64,000 bases of DNA from Delphinus delphis (GCF_949987515.2 NC_082698.1:6522955-6586954); one strand, 5' to 3'; shown: positions 1 through 31,317, counted from the first letter of the stretch. The notes: generated by a model not told the origin, from the sequence alone. Numbers and translations are program-made.

Positions 1-296
1 CGTTCCTGATCTCTGCCCTGAATTCCTTTCAGGGTGTGTCAAAGGTCAGCGACTGCAGTGGCTGGTAACTTCATTCTTGTAGAGGCAGAGGGCGAACGAC
101 ATTCTTCAGTTAGCACAGGAGTTTCTTACAGCAGGGAGCTTTCAACTTGGTCACAGAAGTGCAGGGAGAAAGGATTTCCCATGCAGTATTTCTACCACAC
201 TTGCAGCTTCAATCTGGATGAGACTATTCTTTTCCCAGAGCTGCCCTATCAGAGTACCACAACCTAGATGGCATAAACAGCAGAAATGTACTGTCT

Positions 297-631
297 TGGG
301 CTTCCCCGGTGGCGCAGTGGTGAAGAATCCGCCTGTCAATGCAGGGGACACGGGTTCCAGCCCTGGTCCGGGAAGATCCCACATGCCAGGGTGCAACTAA
401 GCCCGTGCGCCACAACTACTGAGCCTGCGCTCTAGAGCCCGCGAGCCACAGCTACTGAGCCTGTGTGCCGCAACTACTGAAGACCGCGTGCCTAGAGCCC
501 GTGCTCTGCAACAAGAGAAGCCACTGCGATGAGAAGCCCGCACACCACAGCAAAGAGTAGCCCCCCACTCGCCGCAACTAGAGAAAGCCTGTGCACAGCA
601 ACGAAGACCCAACGCAACCAAAAATAAATAA
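297..631 (+). repeat. CHR-1-like tRNA-derived SINE, plus strand
   Basis: This long-form CHR SINE has a tRNA-like head (ggcttccccggtggcgcag), the repeated 'cacaactactgagcc' middle and an 'aaaataaataaa' tail. It lies in the older repeat that starts near 237. The 14-bp target-site duplication gaaatgtactgtct occurs at 283-296 and 859-872, outside both this SINE and the inverted SINE that follows. Confidence 0.9.
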
Positions 632-840
632 ATTTTTTTTTTTTTTTGCGGTATGCGGGCCTCTCACTGCTGTGGCCTCTCCCGTTGCGGAGCACAGGCT
701 CCGGATGCGCAGCCTCAACGGCCATGGCTCACGGGCCCAGCCGCTCTGCGGCACATGGGATCTTCCCAGACTGGGGCACGAACCCGTGTCCCCTGCATCG
801 GCAGGCGGACTCTCAACCACTGCACCGCCAGGGAAGCACT
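632..840 (-). repeat. CHR-2-like SINE, inverted, in tail of previous SINE
   Basis: This short-form CHR SINE lies in reverse orientation. Its poly(A) appears as a T run starting at 632, and the box ending in 'ccagggaagc' is its 5' end. It sits inside the A-rich tail of the plus-strand SINE at 297-631, so the two are joined tail to tail. The single target-site duplication at 283-296/859-872 encloses the pair, so this element inserted second. Confidence 0.88.
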
Positions 841-1689
841 AAATATTTTTTTAAAAAGGAAATGTACTGTCTCACAGTTCCAGGGGCTAAAATTCTAAGA
901 TCAAGATGTCAGAAGGGTGGGTTCCTTCTGAGGCCGTGAGGGGGAGTCTGTTCCAGGCCCCTCTCCCTGCTGCTGGTGGTTTACTGGTACATCTCTGACT
1001 TTCCTCAGCTTGTAGATGCGTCACCCCGATCTCTGCCTTCATCTTCACTTAACGTTTTCCCTGTATGTCCCTGTGTGTGCAAATTTCCCTTTTTTATAAG
1101 GATGCTAGTCATAAATGATTAGGGCTCACCCTAATGACCTCATTTTAACTTGACTGCATCTGCAAATAGCCTATTTCCAAATAAGGTCACATTCTGAGGT
1201 CCTGGGGGTTAAAAGAATTCAAAATATAAATTTTGGATTCGGTCCCCCACAGAGGCCAAGTACAGGGGCTTGCCATTTCACTGCTTGCTCTTCATAGCAA
1301 GTGACTGGATGACTGGTGTTTGAACTTCTTGATGGGAACAGCTAAAGGAGTCCTGTGTGAAGGTGTACATTGGCCACAGTGACATATTGCTGAGAAGGGG
1401 TTAGTTTGTTCACTTTTTGTGAACCCCCTTGCCTGCCCCGATCCCTAGAATACTCCAGGCTCTAGTAAATGAAAAGCATCTTAGCTGGCTTTACCCATCT
1501 TAAACGTATTCCGCATGAGTTTGATGCTGAACGCCTTTATTTGTTAATCCCAACAGACCTTCTGTACAAAGTGGTTAGAATAAGGATACTTCACCCTAAA
1601 TCATCTACCCCAGCAGAATACAAAATCGGAATCAGAGGAGCCCCAGACCCAGAGGTGCACTTTTGAAGCCTTGCTTCCAAATCCTGGCA

Positions 1690-2330
1690 GTTCGCAGTAG
1701 GAAGTACCTTGACTGTCTCTTTCTCAATACTTCGCTTACAGTTCTGTGGTTGTCCATCCTCCCCCACCAGCCTTGGAGTTCCTTGAGGGTGGGCACTAAG
1801 CCTGACTTGTCCCTTGCCCAGCATCCAGTACCCAGCATCACAAAGAAGAGACTCAGTGTTTCTTGGGTAAATGAAAGCAATATGGCAGAGCCCCTCTCCT
1901 GCCTAATTGAGAGCCAGCTTTCTGGCCTGGAAGACCAGCTTGTCCTTTCTTAGTTCTCCTTGTGGCTAAAATTCAGGAGCTTCTACAAGTGGACAAGGCA
2001 AAACAAGGTACACCTGGAACCTCAAGGAGACAGTCATACCAAAGGGCCTTGCTCATTTGCTCCCCAAGTGCATTGCATGGCATTCTTCCCTGACTTGCCT
2101 ATAATCCGGAATGCCCTTCTCCACGCCTACCCTCGCTCTGGTGTCTCTCACGTGTGTGTGTGGGGCAAGGGGAATGCTTCTGGAACCTCTCTTGACCTCA
2201 CTGCCTCCCTTGCCAGTTATGGCCTTATTTCTCCTACTCTTCTTAATAGCAGTACTCTTCTTATCTACAACTACATCTCTATGTCCACTTTATTCTGTAA
2301 CTTATTCTGTTATGAACTGAATTTTGCCCC
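1690..2330. repeat. L2-like LINE remnants
   Basis: Phrases such as 'gagttccttgagggtgggca' (about 1775) and 'cctataatccggaatgccct' (about 2097) are typical of diverged L2 3' ends read in antisense. No intact frame remains, and the borders are approximate. Confidence 0.45.
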
Positions 2331-2690
2331 TCAAACTCCTATGTTGAAGCCCTAACCCCCAGTGTGACTGTATTTGGATATAGGGCCTTTAAAGAGGTAA
2401 TTAAGATTAAATGAGGTCCTAAGGGTAGAGCCCAAGTCCTACAGGACCGGTGGTGTCCTTAAGAGGAGGAGACACCAGGGGTCTCTCTCTGCACAAGCAC
2501 AGAGGAAAGGCCATGTGAGCACACAGCAAGAAGGCAGCAGTCTACAGGCCAGGAAGAGAGGCCTCACCAGGAACAAACCCTCATGGCACCTTGATCTTGG
2601 ACTTCTAGCCTCCAGAACTGTGAGAAAATAACTGTCTGTTAAGCCCACTAGTCAGTGGTGGTCTGTTAATGGCAGCCCAAGCTAAGACAC
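2310..2690 (+). repeat. Ancient LTR-like dispersed repeat
   Basis: The stretch runs from 'ttatgaactgaattttgccc' to 'ggcagcccaagctaagac', with the internal marker 'cctccagaactgtgagaaa'. A second copy of the same type lies at about 59815-60118 in an EDRF1 intron. The family is not assigned; it resembles old MaLR/MST-type LTRs. Confidence 0.5.
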
Positions 2691-3289
2691 ACTCCAATCT
2701 GTTTTCCTTCTCCTTTGCCAGGACCCTTCTACCCTGCATCCCTGACTGACATTGTTCGAGTGCTTTAGGGCTCTGTCCTGGACCCCCTTCTTTCCTATCC
2801 ATAATCTCACACAGTCCCAGGACTTTAAATACCATCTGTACACTGATGACTCCCAAGTCTTTGTCCTTTGACCTGACTCCTTCCCCAAGCCCAAAGCGCC
2901 TGCCTGATCTCTCCATTTGGACGTCTAATACCAGTACTCTTCAACTTTTAGCACTATGATACAGCTAGTAAATGGTAATATTCAGCACATTTCCATAAAT
3001 AGACGAGGATTTACAGTTTACAGCTAAAGGCAGTCAGCCCTGGCTGGGGTGGGCGGGAGGCGATGGGAGTGAGTTCTGGCTGCCCTGGGCTCTACCCAGC
3101 TGCCCCCCCAAGGGCTGAGAGGACCCAGACCCCAGGCACACCTGTGAACCTATTCCCAGGACCGCTGACGCTGGCGGAGAAGAGGCATTCTGAAGGATAG
3201 TCTGTGTCGTTCTTCACGTCCTGACATGGTGCTACTGTTCTTGCAGTTGTCCAGTTGGAGTCACCTTGATTCCTTTTTCTCTCTACCCT

Positions 3290-3610
3290 GCGTCCAGTCC
3301 AAGTCAATGCTGTTGGCTACACCTTCATAATATATCCAAGTGCAATCACTTTTCCCCACTTCAAATGCCAATCTGGTCCAAGCCCATAACATCTCTCACC
3401 GAAAGTGTTCCAGTATCCTCGCTATTTTACTCCTTTCTACCTCCAGGCTTTTCTCCACACGCCTGCAAGTGGTCCTGTGAAACTCTAAGTCAGAGCAGGT
3501 CAGTCCTGTGCTCAGAATCCTCCAGTGGTATCACAGCTCATTCAGATAATAGGCAAAGTCCTCACCACAGCCTGAATGGCCCTGCACTGTGGCTCTGAGC
3601 CCGGGGCCCG
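3290..3610 (-). repeat. L2 3'-end fragment, antisense
   Basis: The wording 'agtggtatcacagctcattc' followed by 'aggcaaagtcctcaccacag' is the diagnostic antisense L2 3' end. The element is heavily diverged. The surrounding 2.7-4.7 kb contains nothing else I can name. Confidence 0.55.
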
Positions 3611-4744
3611 TCTGCTCCCCCTTGGAGCTCCCTGGGCTCTGGCCCCACTGCCTGGCCACCATTCTCATACTTGCCAGACACTGTGTTACTGACACCTCTC
3701 ATATTTCTTGGACAGGAATAAGAGTCTCCTCATTTCTAGTCCTGCATTTTTTCCATTCCATCAAGCTGTGTAAAACATTTGTGAACATCCATAGCATTAT
3801 AAGGAACGTGACTCCGTCATTTACTGTCCAAAATGGGAGACTTTTGAGAGTGCAGTTGGGTGCTGTCAGTAATTACACCAGAACGACAGCTGTAAACTGG
3901 GACTGCCTTGGACAGACTGGTATACATGGTCACCTGTATGATCAGGCCACCCAGGATGACTGTTCTCTTACTCTCTGCACATCCCCTGCTCGACCAGTCC
4001 CTGCCTCACCTACACCCTACGCACCTGACTGACCTTTCCTCTCAGCTGTAGCGCCTATGATATAATCAGTAAATGCCTGTGTACCTGCTCCTGGCGCCAG
4101 CTGGTGAGTTTTGAAATCTTTGAATCCGAACTATCTCCACTATGATAATTTATCAAAGGGGCGGCGAGGGGCGGCCCCTCTGCTGGTTTCCCATGCAGCT
4201 GATGAGCCAACCCGATGTCAGTTCTCCCCGTAACTGGTAACCGCCCTCTTCCCCAGGTAGCAAGGACTGCTGCCATGTCCTTCCCGCTGTCTGCCACACA
4301 CGGTGGGGTGTCACTCCAGGACCCCGCTTCAGACACGTAAGATCCCCCGTCCATTCAACTCCTGATGTCTCTGTCACTGACTCGGGGCTCTCTCTTTGGT
4401 CTTGAGGCTGGGCAGGTACAGGGCTTGCAAGCCTTCAGGGTGCAGCTGAACTTCGCCCCACCTATAAGGATAAAAATTCTGACATCTCCCCCACTCTTCC
4501 TGCCCAGAATAGAAGAAGACTGTGGTGAAATCCCTTCCTGTGTTAAGTCTCAGGGACTTGGGGTAGAGGGAAATAAATAAAACATAATTAAGGTTAAACC
4601 CCAAATGAAAAGCTTCATGGTTGAGTGAAAATGTCATGCTAAGTACTAGTTCACGTGGAGGCTCATCACCCACCAGGAAGGGCTGTGTCGCTTCCTCCAG
4701 TCTTTAGATGGTGTGATGGGCATGAGCTGCTGGGGGGAACTGAA

Positions 4745-5395
4745 CTCAGACCCCAAGGCCTGGGCTCAGTACTGGCTCTGCCTCGGACTTCCCGTGTGAG
4801 CTCGGGCAGGTCCCCCTGCCACACCCCAACCTCAAATTCCTCAGCTGAAAAGGAAGGATTGGCCATGCTGGGAGCACACACACAGGTGCTTTTTCTTAGG
4901 AGATAGTCCTGTAGACAGCACCAAAAATCAGTTCCCCTCTGTCTAGTTGCCTAGGGCTTCTGTAACATACACCACAGAGCACATGGCTTAAGCAAAAGAA
5001 GTGTATTGTCTCCCAGTTCCGGAGGCCAGCAGTCTGAAGCCCAGGTGTCTGTGGGGCATGCCTGCCTCCTCTGAAGCTTCTAGGGGAGGCTCCTTCCTTC
5101 CTCTTCCAGCTGCTGGGGGGCCCAGGTGTTTCTTGCCTTTGGCAGCGTCTCTGCAGTCTCTGCCTCCTTCACATGGCCTTCTGTCTGCCTCTATCTGTGT
5201 CTAGATTTTCTTCTCTAAGGATGCCAGTCGTGTTGGATTAGTCATAGTTATGTGGGACACTCTAATCCACCATGACCTCAGCTTAACCTAGTTACATCAG
5301 CAAAGACCCTATTTCCAAGTAAATTCACATTTGTAGGTACCAAGGGTTAGGACTTCTTTGGAGGGAGCACAGTTCAATCAATTGTGTCTTCCATG
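4745..5395. repeat. MIR fragment followed by old dispersed repeat
   Basis: Positions 4745-4870 look like an antisense MIR (a 'cctcaaattcctcagctg' motif). Positions 4940-5395 are a longer copy of the repeat type seen at 237-1245, starting 'ttgcctagggcttctgtaac' and containing 'gttccggaggccagcagtct'. Positions 5400-6385 show no feature I can support. Confidence 0.5.
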
Positions 5396-6397
5396 AGAGC
5401 TAGGGCACCTACACCTTTTGGGCTGGCTGTATTTCCTCTGTGGTCCTAAGGATGGGAAACCGTGTGGGTGAGAAGTAGCAATGTTTGTCTTTCTCACTCT
5501 TGTTGGCTACATTTTGGAGATGACAGGAATGTGGGTTTCTTGAGCTAGGAATGACAGTCTGCACTGAACTCTAGAAATATCCCGGTCTTTCCCTTGGCCT
5601 GTGAGAAATTGCAGTAATGCCACCATCTAAGCCCCCATGATTGTAGAAAGCAAGCCATTGGACAGAACCTGGAGATTCCAGGCAGGGAGGTCGTTCCTGG
5701 TTCACAGAGCAGCTGGTGATCACGTGTGCCTTCACAGGGGCCCAGCTGCCCCGTGAGCCAGGACTCCCCTGGCGAGTGTTTCCTTTGCTACGAGCTATTT
5801 CTGTCACCTGGTCCCTGGGCCTTTGCTGCAGACCCTTGGGCACTGCAGGACGTTTTGGGAATGCCCTTCCCTTTTTGAGAAAGTGTCTGTAGACCTTTCT
5901 CTGAGCCTTTGGATTCTGCCCTGGGCTGGATGTGCCCAGTAGTTCAGGGACTGGTACCTGTCCATTATGGGGTGTGAGGGTGAGGGAACACTCTCAGCTT
6001 TAAACTCTCAGTTACTGAGAAAAGTACCAGGGTGTTAGCACGGCTATCTGTGTGCACGTATCAGTTGATCCCTTTCTCAGTGAACCTGATGACATGGCCT
6101 TTGGCGTGGCCAAGAAGCATCAGCAACGGTTCCTCTTAATTTTATGTTAGAGATGCTTTGAGCAACGGCAGAAAAGGGACAAGGGTAGTATTTGATATTT
6201 ATTTGTCAAGTCCTGCAGCCCATCTCATGGAATTTCTTAACAGTTATCCCTAAGGCATCAGTTTTATTACCTGAGAGAACCACAGAGTAGAACCCAGAAG
6301 AAATATTTTCTGTTTGCAGTGGGTAGATTGGTTTTGCTCTCACATGTTTTCATTACCAAACTAAGCACTTTGCACTAGAGTGATACTTTATGTCTTT

Positions 6398-6701
6398 TTA
6401 AAAATTATCATTAATTAATTTATTTATTTTTGGCCGCGTTGGGTCTTCATTGCTGTGCAGGCTTTCTCTAGTTGCGGTGACCAGGTCATTGCAGTGTGTG
6501 GGCTTCTCATCGCGGTGACTTCTCTTGTGGAGCTTGGGCTCTAGGCACGTGGGCTGCAGTAGTTGTGGCTCGCAGGCTCAGTAGTTGTGGCGCACGGGCT
6601 TAGTTGCTCTGCAGCATGTGGGATCTTCCCAGACCAGGGCTCGAACCCGTGTCCCCTGCATCGGCAGGCGGATCCTTAACCACTGTGCCACCAGGGAAGT
6701 C
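6398..6701 (-). repeat. CHR-1-like SINE, antisense
   Basis: This is a long-form CHR SINE in reverse. The A-tail appears as 'ttaatttatttatttttggc' on the left, and the head ends in 'ccaccagggaagtc' on the right. A perfect 12-bp target-site duplication, ctttatgtcttt, lies at 6386-6397 and 6702-6713. Confidence 0.92.
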
Positions 6702-6734
6702 CTTTATGTCTTTCTACCTCTCTGTCTTCCCAAG

Positions 6735-6955
6735 CACTTGGTGTGCAGCACAGCGCAGGGGTGAGAGCACGGGCTTTGGGGCTGGGCTGCCTGAGTGTGG
6801 CAGCTCTGCCGCTCATTGGTCCGGGGACTTTGGGTGAGTTTTGTCCCCCATATGCCACAGTCTCCTCATCTATAAAGTGGGATAAACCTCATAGCTTTAA
6901 TGCATGTAAAGCTTCTAGAACAGTCTCTGGCATGTAGTAAGTGCTCAATTGTTAT
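6735..6955 (-). repeat. MIR SINE, antisense
   Basis: An old MIR is recognised from 'agtctcctcatctataaagt' near 6861 and 'gcatgtagtaagtgctcaat' near 6930. Downstream, 7190-7320 carries further L2-like wording, and 7378-7480 begins another unassigned old repeat (tattagttaggatatgggtt). Confidence 0.65.
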
Positions 6956-8016
6956 CTCCTTTGAGTCACTCAGCGGCCTTGGTGGGGCAGAGTTTATTCC
7001 CATTTGACAGGGGAGAAAAGATCACATCATGGACAGTAAAGCTGGTCTCTTGGCCCTTCATCCTGTGCTTGTTCTGTGACCCCACACTTCCCTCCTTGTG
7101 TTGCCCCAGAGAGAAAGGGGAAGAGAAAAGGGCAAGCAGAAACCAGGGAAGGAGAGGAGAAGTAAATCCATCAGCAAGACGCCTCCCACTGGAACTAAGA
7201 TAAACCCAAACTCCCTAACAGGACCGGATGAGGCCTGTCTCCCCACTCTCCGCTGTACATTCCAGCTGCACAGACCTCTCCCACCCCTCAGGCATGCCAA
7301 CCTTGGAGCTTAATCCTACTCAGGCACCACGTCTAAGTCTAAGCATTAGGTCCTCGGGAAAGCTATTCTGGCCTCTGTATTAGTTAGGATATGGGTTCCA
7401 CTGCTCTAACAGAAATCCAAATAGCAGTGGCTGAAACAGGATAGAACTCTCCTTTTCTCTGATGTAAAAGCCCTGGCTGACTGGTGCCTCTGCCATACAA
7501 AGGGGTCCTGCTCCTTCCGTCACCCCCAGGGCGTTACCCTCCCCTGCAGTAGAAGGGGCTGACCACCTGGCCCGCATTCCCGCCAGCCGGGAGGCAGGAA
7601 GGGGAGGGCAGGGGCGCAGCACTTCCTGCTAAGGCAGGACCTGGAAGTGTGCACGTCCCTTCGATGTCCATCCTGTCGGCCAGAACCTAGTCACCTGGCC
7701 ACATCCCGCTACACGTTTTTATCTTGGGCAACCACGTGCACCGTTATTATGAGGGGCTCCATTCATATGAGGGAGAAGGGAAGAGTGGGTGTTCGGGGGC
7801 AAGTGGCAATCCCTGCCACCCCTCCTAGTCCAAATAAGACTTACCAGTTATGTTTCCACAGCATCCTGACTTTCCTTTCATAACGCTCATTGCACTGTGA
7901 CTCTGTCACTATTTTTACTTATTTGTAGTGTATCTGTTTTACCCTCCCATTAATACGAGGGCAGGAATCGTATTATATACCCAGTGCCTGGTTCACAGTA
8001 ACTGTCTACGAATATT

Positions 8017-8237
8017 AGTTGACTTCCTGATAGGATTACACAGCACAAAGCAAGCGTTTAGGTGGGACTCAAAGAAGGAAGACATTTATCTTCATCCTGG
8101 TCCCAACCATTTCAAACCAGGCTGTGGACAGACGGTCTCGCATGGAATTACGTCGGTACCTCCTGTTAGCTCTGCCTTCAGTGTGAATCCACGGTCCAGC
8201 CGCTTAACTTCCCTGCTCCTGAGACCGCCTGCACGCC
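8017..8237 (+). repeat. Left arm of a 220-bp inverted duplication
   Basis: Read against the reverse complement of 9218-9441, this arm matches almost throughout. Shared blocks include 'aagcgtttaggtggga', 'tcaaagaaggaagaca', 'tggtcccaaccatttcaaac', 'ggaattacgtcggtac' and 'aatccacggtccagccgctt'. Differences are scattered substitutions plus a few short indels. The match stops abruptly at both edges. I do not recognise the sequence as a named repeat family. Confidence 0.85.
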
Positions 8238-8299
8238 TAGTCTGTGGTGGCTAGCCTTGCCCCAAAGCCTGAGGTCTCTCTGAAGTGTGAATCCCATCG

Positions 8300-9217
8300 C
8301 TGTCACTCCTGCTTCAGCCTTCCAGTGGATTCCCATTTCTCATGGAACCAGAGCCTCCCTTATCCTTCGCTCTTGAGCCACGCCTACCCTTCCCTCCTGG
8401 GGACACCCCGAGCCCCTTTCTGACACTTGAACATTTCTGCCCCTGCTGTTACCATTCAGATCTCAACTCAGATTCTCCTGCTCAGAGAGGTCGCCCTGGA
8501 GAGGTAAACCCACACCCCAGTCACCTCTGCCACGTCACCTCACAGCCTGGAGTGCTTGAACTTGTCCACGCCTCCAACAAATAATGCAGACCGCACCTCC
8601 CTGAGGGAGGTCCCAGGCGTCACTGCCTGAGACCACTATAGAAACACTTGTGTGAGAGATTGGCTCCTGGTATCTGAAAGTAGTACTAACAGATGCTTTG
8701 GAAACTTGGGGATGTGTATCCTGGAACCTAGAACCAAGGTGGGGGGAATAGGATAAGGCTGAGTAGGGGTCTGTGGCTGCAGGATGCCTGCTTCACAGCA
8801 TTACGCTCCCACTTTTTAATCCCCACAATAGTTGCTTGCTTTGCACGCCGCAGAAAGATTTATGCAGAAAATGCCAAGTTCTACCTGCCACTTAGTGACA
8901 TGCCAGACTCCTGGAGCCCCCAGATTGGAAGGTGTATCAGTCAGGGTTCCACAGAGAAACAGAGCAGTAGGGGATATATGTCAGGAGACTTAGTGCAAGG
9001 AATCACCTTGTGCAGCCTGAGGACTGGCGAGGCAGCGCTGAAATCCACCGTGCAAGCTGACGGGAAGGGCAGGCCAGGCTAGGGCATGAGCTGCAGCTGT
9101 GGCCACAGGCAAAATTTCTTCTTCCTCAAGGAAACCTCAGTTCTGCTCTTCAGGCCTTTCTTTTGACAGAACCAGGCCCTCCCTGATTACCAAGGATCAC
9201 CCCTTTTACTAAAAGCC
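8300..9217. repeat. Spacer of the inverted duplication: L2-like and LTR-like relics
   Basis: The spacer between the arms holds L2-like wording at 8300-8600 ('ccttccagtggattcccatt'). From 8935 it holds the start of an old dispersed repeat ('gtatcagtcagggttccaca'). No gene is seen. Confidence 0.45.
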
Positions 9218-9441
9218 AGCGTGCACGTGGTCTCAGGAGCGGGGAAGTTAAGAAGCGGCTGGACCGTGGATTCATGTTGAAGGCGGAGTTAACAGGATGT
9301 ACCGACGTAATTCCACACGAGACCATCTGTCCACAGCCTTGTTTGAAATGGTTGGGACCAGAACGAAAATAAGTGTCTTCCTTCTTTGAATCCCACCTAA
9401 ACGCTTGGTTTGTTCTGTGTGATCCTTTCAGTAAGTCGACT
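9218..9441 (-). repeat. Right arm of a 220-bp inverted duplication
   Basis: This is the reverse-complement partner of 8017-8237. It carries 'gaagcggctggaccgtggat', 'gtaccgacgtaattcc', 'gtttgaaatggttgggacca' and 'tcccacctaaacgctt' in inverted order. Arm length is 224 bp against 221 bp for the left arm, with about 980 bp between them. Confidence 0.85.
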
Positions 9442-10019
9442 TGATCACATCTCTAAAATACCTGCCCAGCAGCCCCTAGGTTAGCATTTGTGAATAAATG
9501 GGGAAAACATCCTCGCCAAGCTGACACCTAACAGTGACCATCACTGAAAGGGAGATTCCTGATTTCTTTGGGAGACACATTCTGAATAACTTCAGGAAAT
9601 GATAGAAACGATGCTACTGCCCATTTCCCCAAATGCCCCGTCTCTCTAGCTAACAGCTCGACAGCAGCATTAATTGAACTTGATTTCATAATTATTATTA
9701 GTTCACCCCAGTTTGGTTGCTTAGATACAAAGCAATTCATTTGGAGACAATTTTCCTAAGATGTCCCACAGATATTATAATGTTCCAGAAGTATGTTCAG
9801 TAATAATTTATAAGTAATGGCTCCCAGAGTTAACACATTTCTGCTCCAAGCAATATACTTTCTTTGACTACTGTCAACCACTGTATAATATTTATTAAGT
9901 CACTAACTGGTAGTCTAATGCTACTTGTGCATTTCCAGCAGAGTTTATCTTGCAGGTCTTGGACAGTATTTGATTTGAGGCTTTGGGGATGGTTATAATG
10001 TGCTTTTACCCCCTTGACA

Positions 10020-10770
10020 CAAAAGCAATTTAATATTTATTGTAAAAACTTGGGGGGTAAAACAGAAAGAGGTAGAGAAGAAAATAATCACCCTAACCTA
10101 CCACCAAAGAATATTCTTTCGTATATGTGTATATATAAAATCTGAAAATGGTACCTTAATGCAATTCTGAATCCTGTTCTTTTAAACTTAACATTATTTT
10201 GTGATTAAATAATCCATATAATTAAGTTGTTTATGAATATTTTAATGATTTCATATAACTGTACCATGATTTATTACACCATTCTCTCATTGTTAGATGT
10301 TTACATTGTTTCCAGGTATTTGCAATTGTAAAGAATACCAAGATACAGACTTGCAACTAGTAGTTAAATAAGTTCTGGGTGGGTGGGGGGGAATCTAATG
10401 CACAGCATGGTGATTATAGTCAACAGTACTGTATTATAACTTCAAAGGTGCTAAGAGACTAGATATTAATTGTTCACACCACAAAAAAGAAATAATTATG
10501 TGAGGTGATAGAGGTGTTAGCTAATGCTACAGTGGTAATCATATTGCAACATACAAATGTATTAAATCACATTGTACACCTTAAACTTACACAATGTTAT
10601 ATGTCAATTTAAAAAAAAAAGACCAGGATGAATATCTTTATGTTAATCTTTGCACACATATATGAGTGTCACCTTAGAATTTATTCTTGGAAGTGAAATT
10701 ATAGGAAGAAGGGGTATGAAGTATAGAAGCCTTTTGATAAATATCAACCAGCTGGTTTCTGGGTTAGAAG
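10020..10770. repeat. Old L1 fragment interrupted by a younger L1 3' end
   Basis: Positions 10020-10360 and 10622-10770 read as two halves of an old L1 ('cattctctcattgttagatg' then 'gaagtgaaattataggaaga'). Positions 10370-10621 are a different L1 3' UTR on the plus strand ('ttacacaatgttatatgtca' then a poly-A run), apparently inserted into the first. The family assignment comes from remembered wording only. Confidence 0.55.
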
Positions 10771-10869
10771 ATTTTTGAAAATTCCTCTCATGATACTCGA
10801 CCACATTTATAAAACATCACTTGAGAAATAGAAGAGTCAGTATAGTCATTTCCTAAAGAGCTTATGAGC

Positions 10870-30291
<19,422 letters not shown>

Positions 30292-30590
30292 GTCAGAGGC
30301 CCCAGCGCCCTCCCTGGGCGGAGCTACCCCTGTGGGCCCAGGACCAGGTGCTACTGCGTCCCGGTGGAGCCGGGCATCGGGCAGGGGCTCCTGGGAAACC
30401 GCCCCCTCACACTTCTGCCTCGCGCCCGGGGGAGCCCCCGCCAACACCGAGGCTGGGCCGGGACCCGGGGCCGCATCAGGCCCACGTGCGCCTGACGTCC
30501 CTTCGTGGAGTCCAGCTCGGACCCCCGCCCGGCGCACGCGGCTCTGTGGCAGCAGAAGGAAATCAAATAAAGTGCGCTGGCCACTCCTGC
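30292..30590 (+). other. UROS: UROS 3' UTR
   Basis: This GC-rich 3' UTR runs to the first AATAAA at 30566-30571, so cleavage is expected about 10-25 nt later. The CpG content is high for an intragenic region. Confidence 0.7.
30566..30571 (+). terminator. UROS: UROS poly(A) signal, proximal
   Basis: AATAAA in 'aaatcaaataaagtgcgc', 275 bp after the stop codon. It is the first canonical signal downstream. Confidence 0.75.
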
Positions 30591-30680
30591 TGACTGTGCC
30601 TTGTTACTTGCTGTCTGTGGTTTCAGTGCAAAGCTGTGTTTGGCGCCCACGTTCTGAGAACTGACAAACCTGGTATGAAT

Positions 30681-30686
30681 AATAAA
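30681..30686 (+). terminator. UROS: Possible distal UROS poly(A) signal
   Basis: A second AATAAA ('atgaataataaagtttgc') lies 115 bp beyond the first. A TTTATT at about 30706 could act as a signal on the minus strand. Confidence 0.4.
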
Positions 30687-31301
30687 GTTTGCTGTGCGTG
30701 AAGGAGTTTTATTCATCTTACAGAAGGACCTCGAAATTCCTGCTTTGTGGACAACTGTAATTCGAATACAGAGAGGCTTTCTTTCCTTCAGAGACAGAAA
30801 AACCGCATCAGTCCGCCGGGCTTCCCAGAGGCTGGCGAGGGGGCTCCCGTACTTCGAGGGGCTCCCGTGCAGATGCAGGGCCTGCAGGGAGGTTTCGGGA
30901 ATCCGTCCCCGAACTTTATTCCCATTTTTATAAGCTTGGCCTGGCTTCTGAGCTGGGTTGAATGAAACCCGTGTCTGTCTGTCAGTCACGTGAGCTTGTG
31001 GTAGGAGAGATCCCTGTGCTCCCCGCGCATGGCGGGTCCCGTTGGAAGGCGTTTGCAATTGAGCGACTCCAGCCCCGTGCAGGGGCTTTGCCTCTCTGAT
31101 GTCCATTCCCGTTAACAGCCCTCGGGAGTAGATGTCACTAGTATTCCCATTTCTCTGGTGAAGAAGAGGAGACTCAAGAAGTTAAGTGACAGCTAGTGAG
31201 TGACAGAACCAGGATGAATTTAGAAGGGGTTTGTGGACTCAGCACGTAGACCAGGACCGGTGACGTTCATACACCACCTCACATCAGATGGACATTAGCT
31301 C

Positions 31302-31317
31302 GGGGGGGGGGGGGGGG
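31302..31317 (+). repeat. Run of sixteen G
   Basis: An uninterrupted G16 tract sits in 'agctc...cggccg', about 700 bp downstream of the UROS poly(A) signal. It can form a G-quadruplex in principle. Run length may also be an assembly or sequencing error. Confidence 0.9.

Larger units (their letters stand above)
237..1245 (+). repeat. Old interspersed repeat, split by SINEs
   Basis: An ancient repeat starts near 237 (phrase like 'agtaccacaacctagatggcataaacagcag'-type, split here for brevity) and resumes after 872 with 'ctcacagttccaggggct', running to about 1245. A related copy lies at 4940-5395. I recognise it as a recurrent mammalian dispersed element, possibly LTR-derived, but cannot assign the family. 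It is interrupted by the SINE pair at 297-858. Confidence 0.6.
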
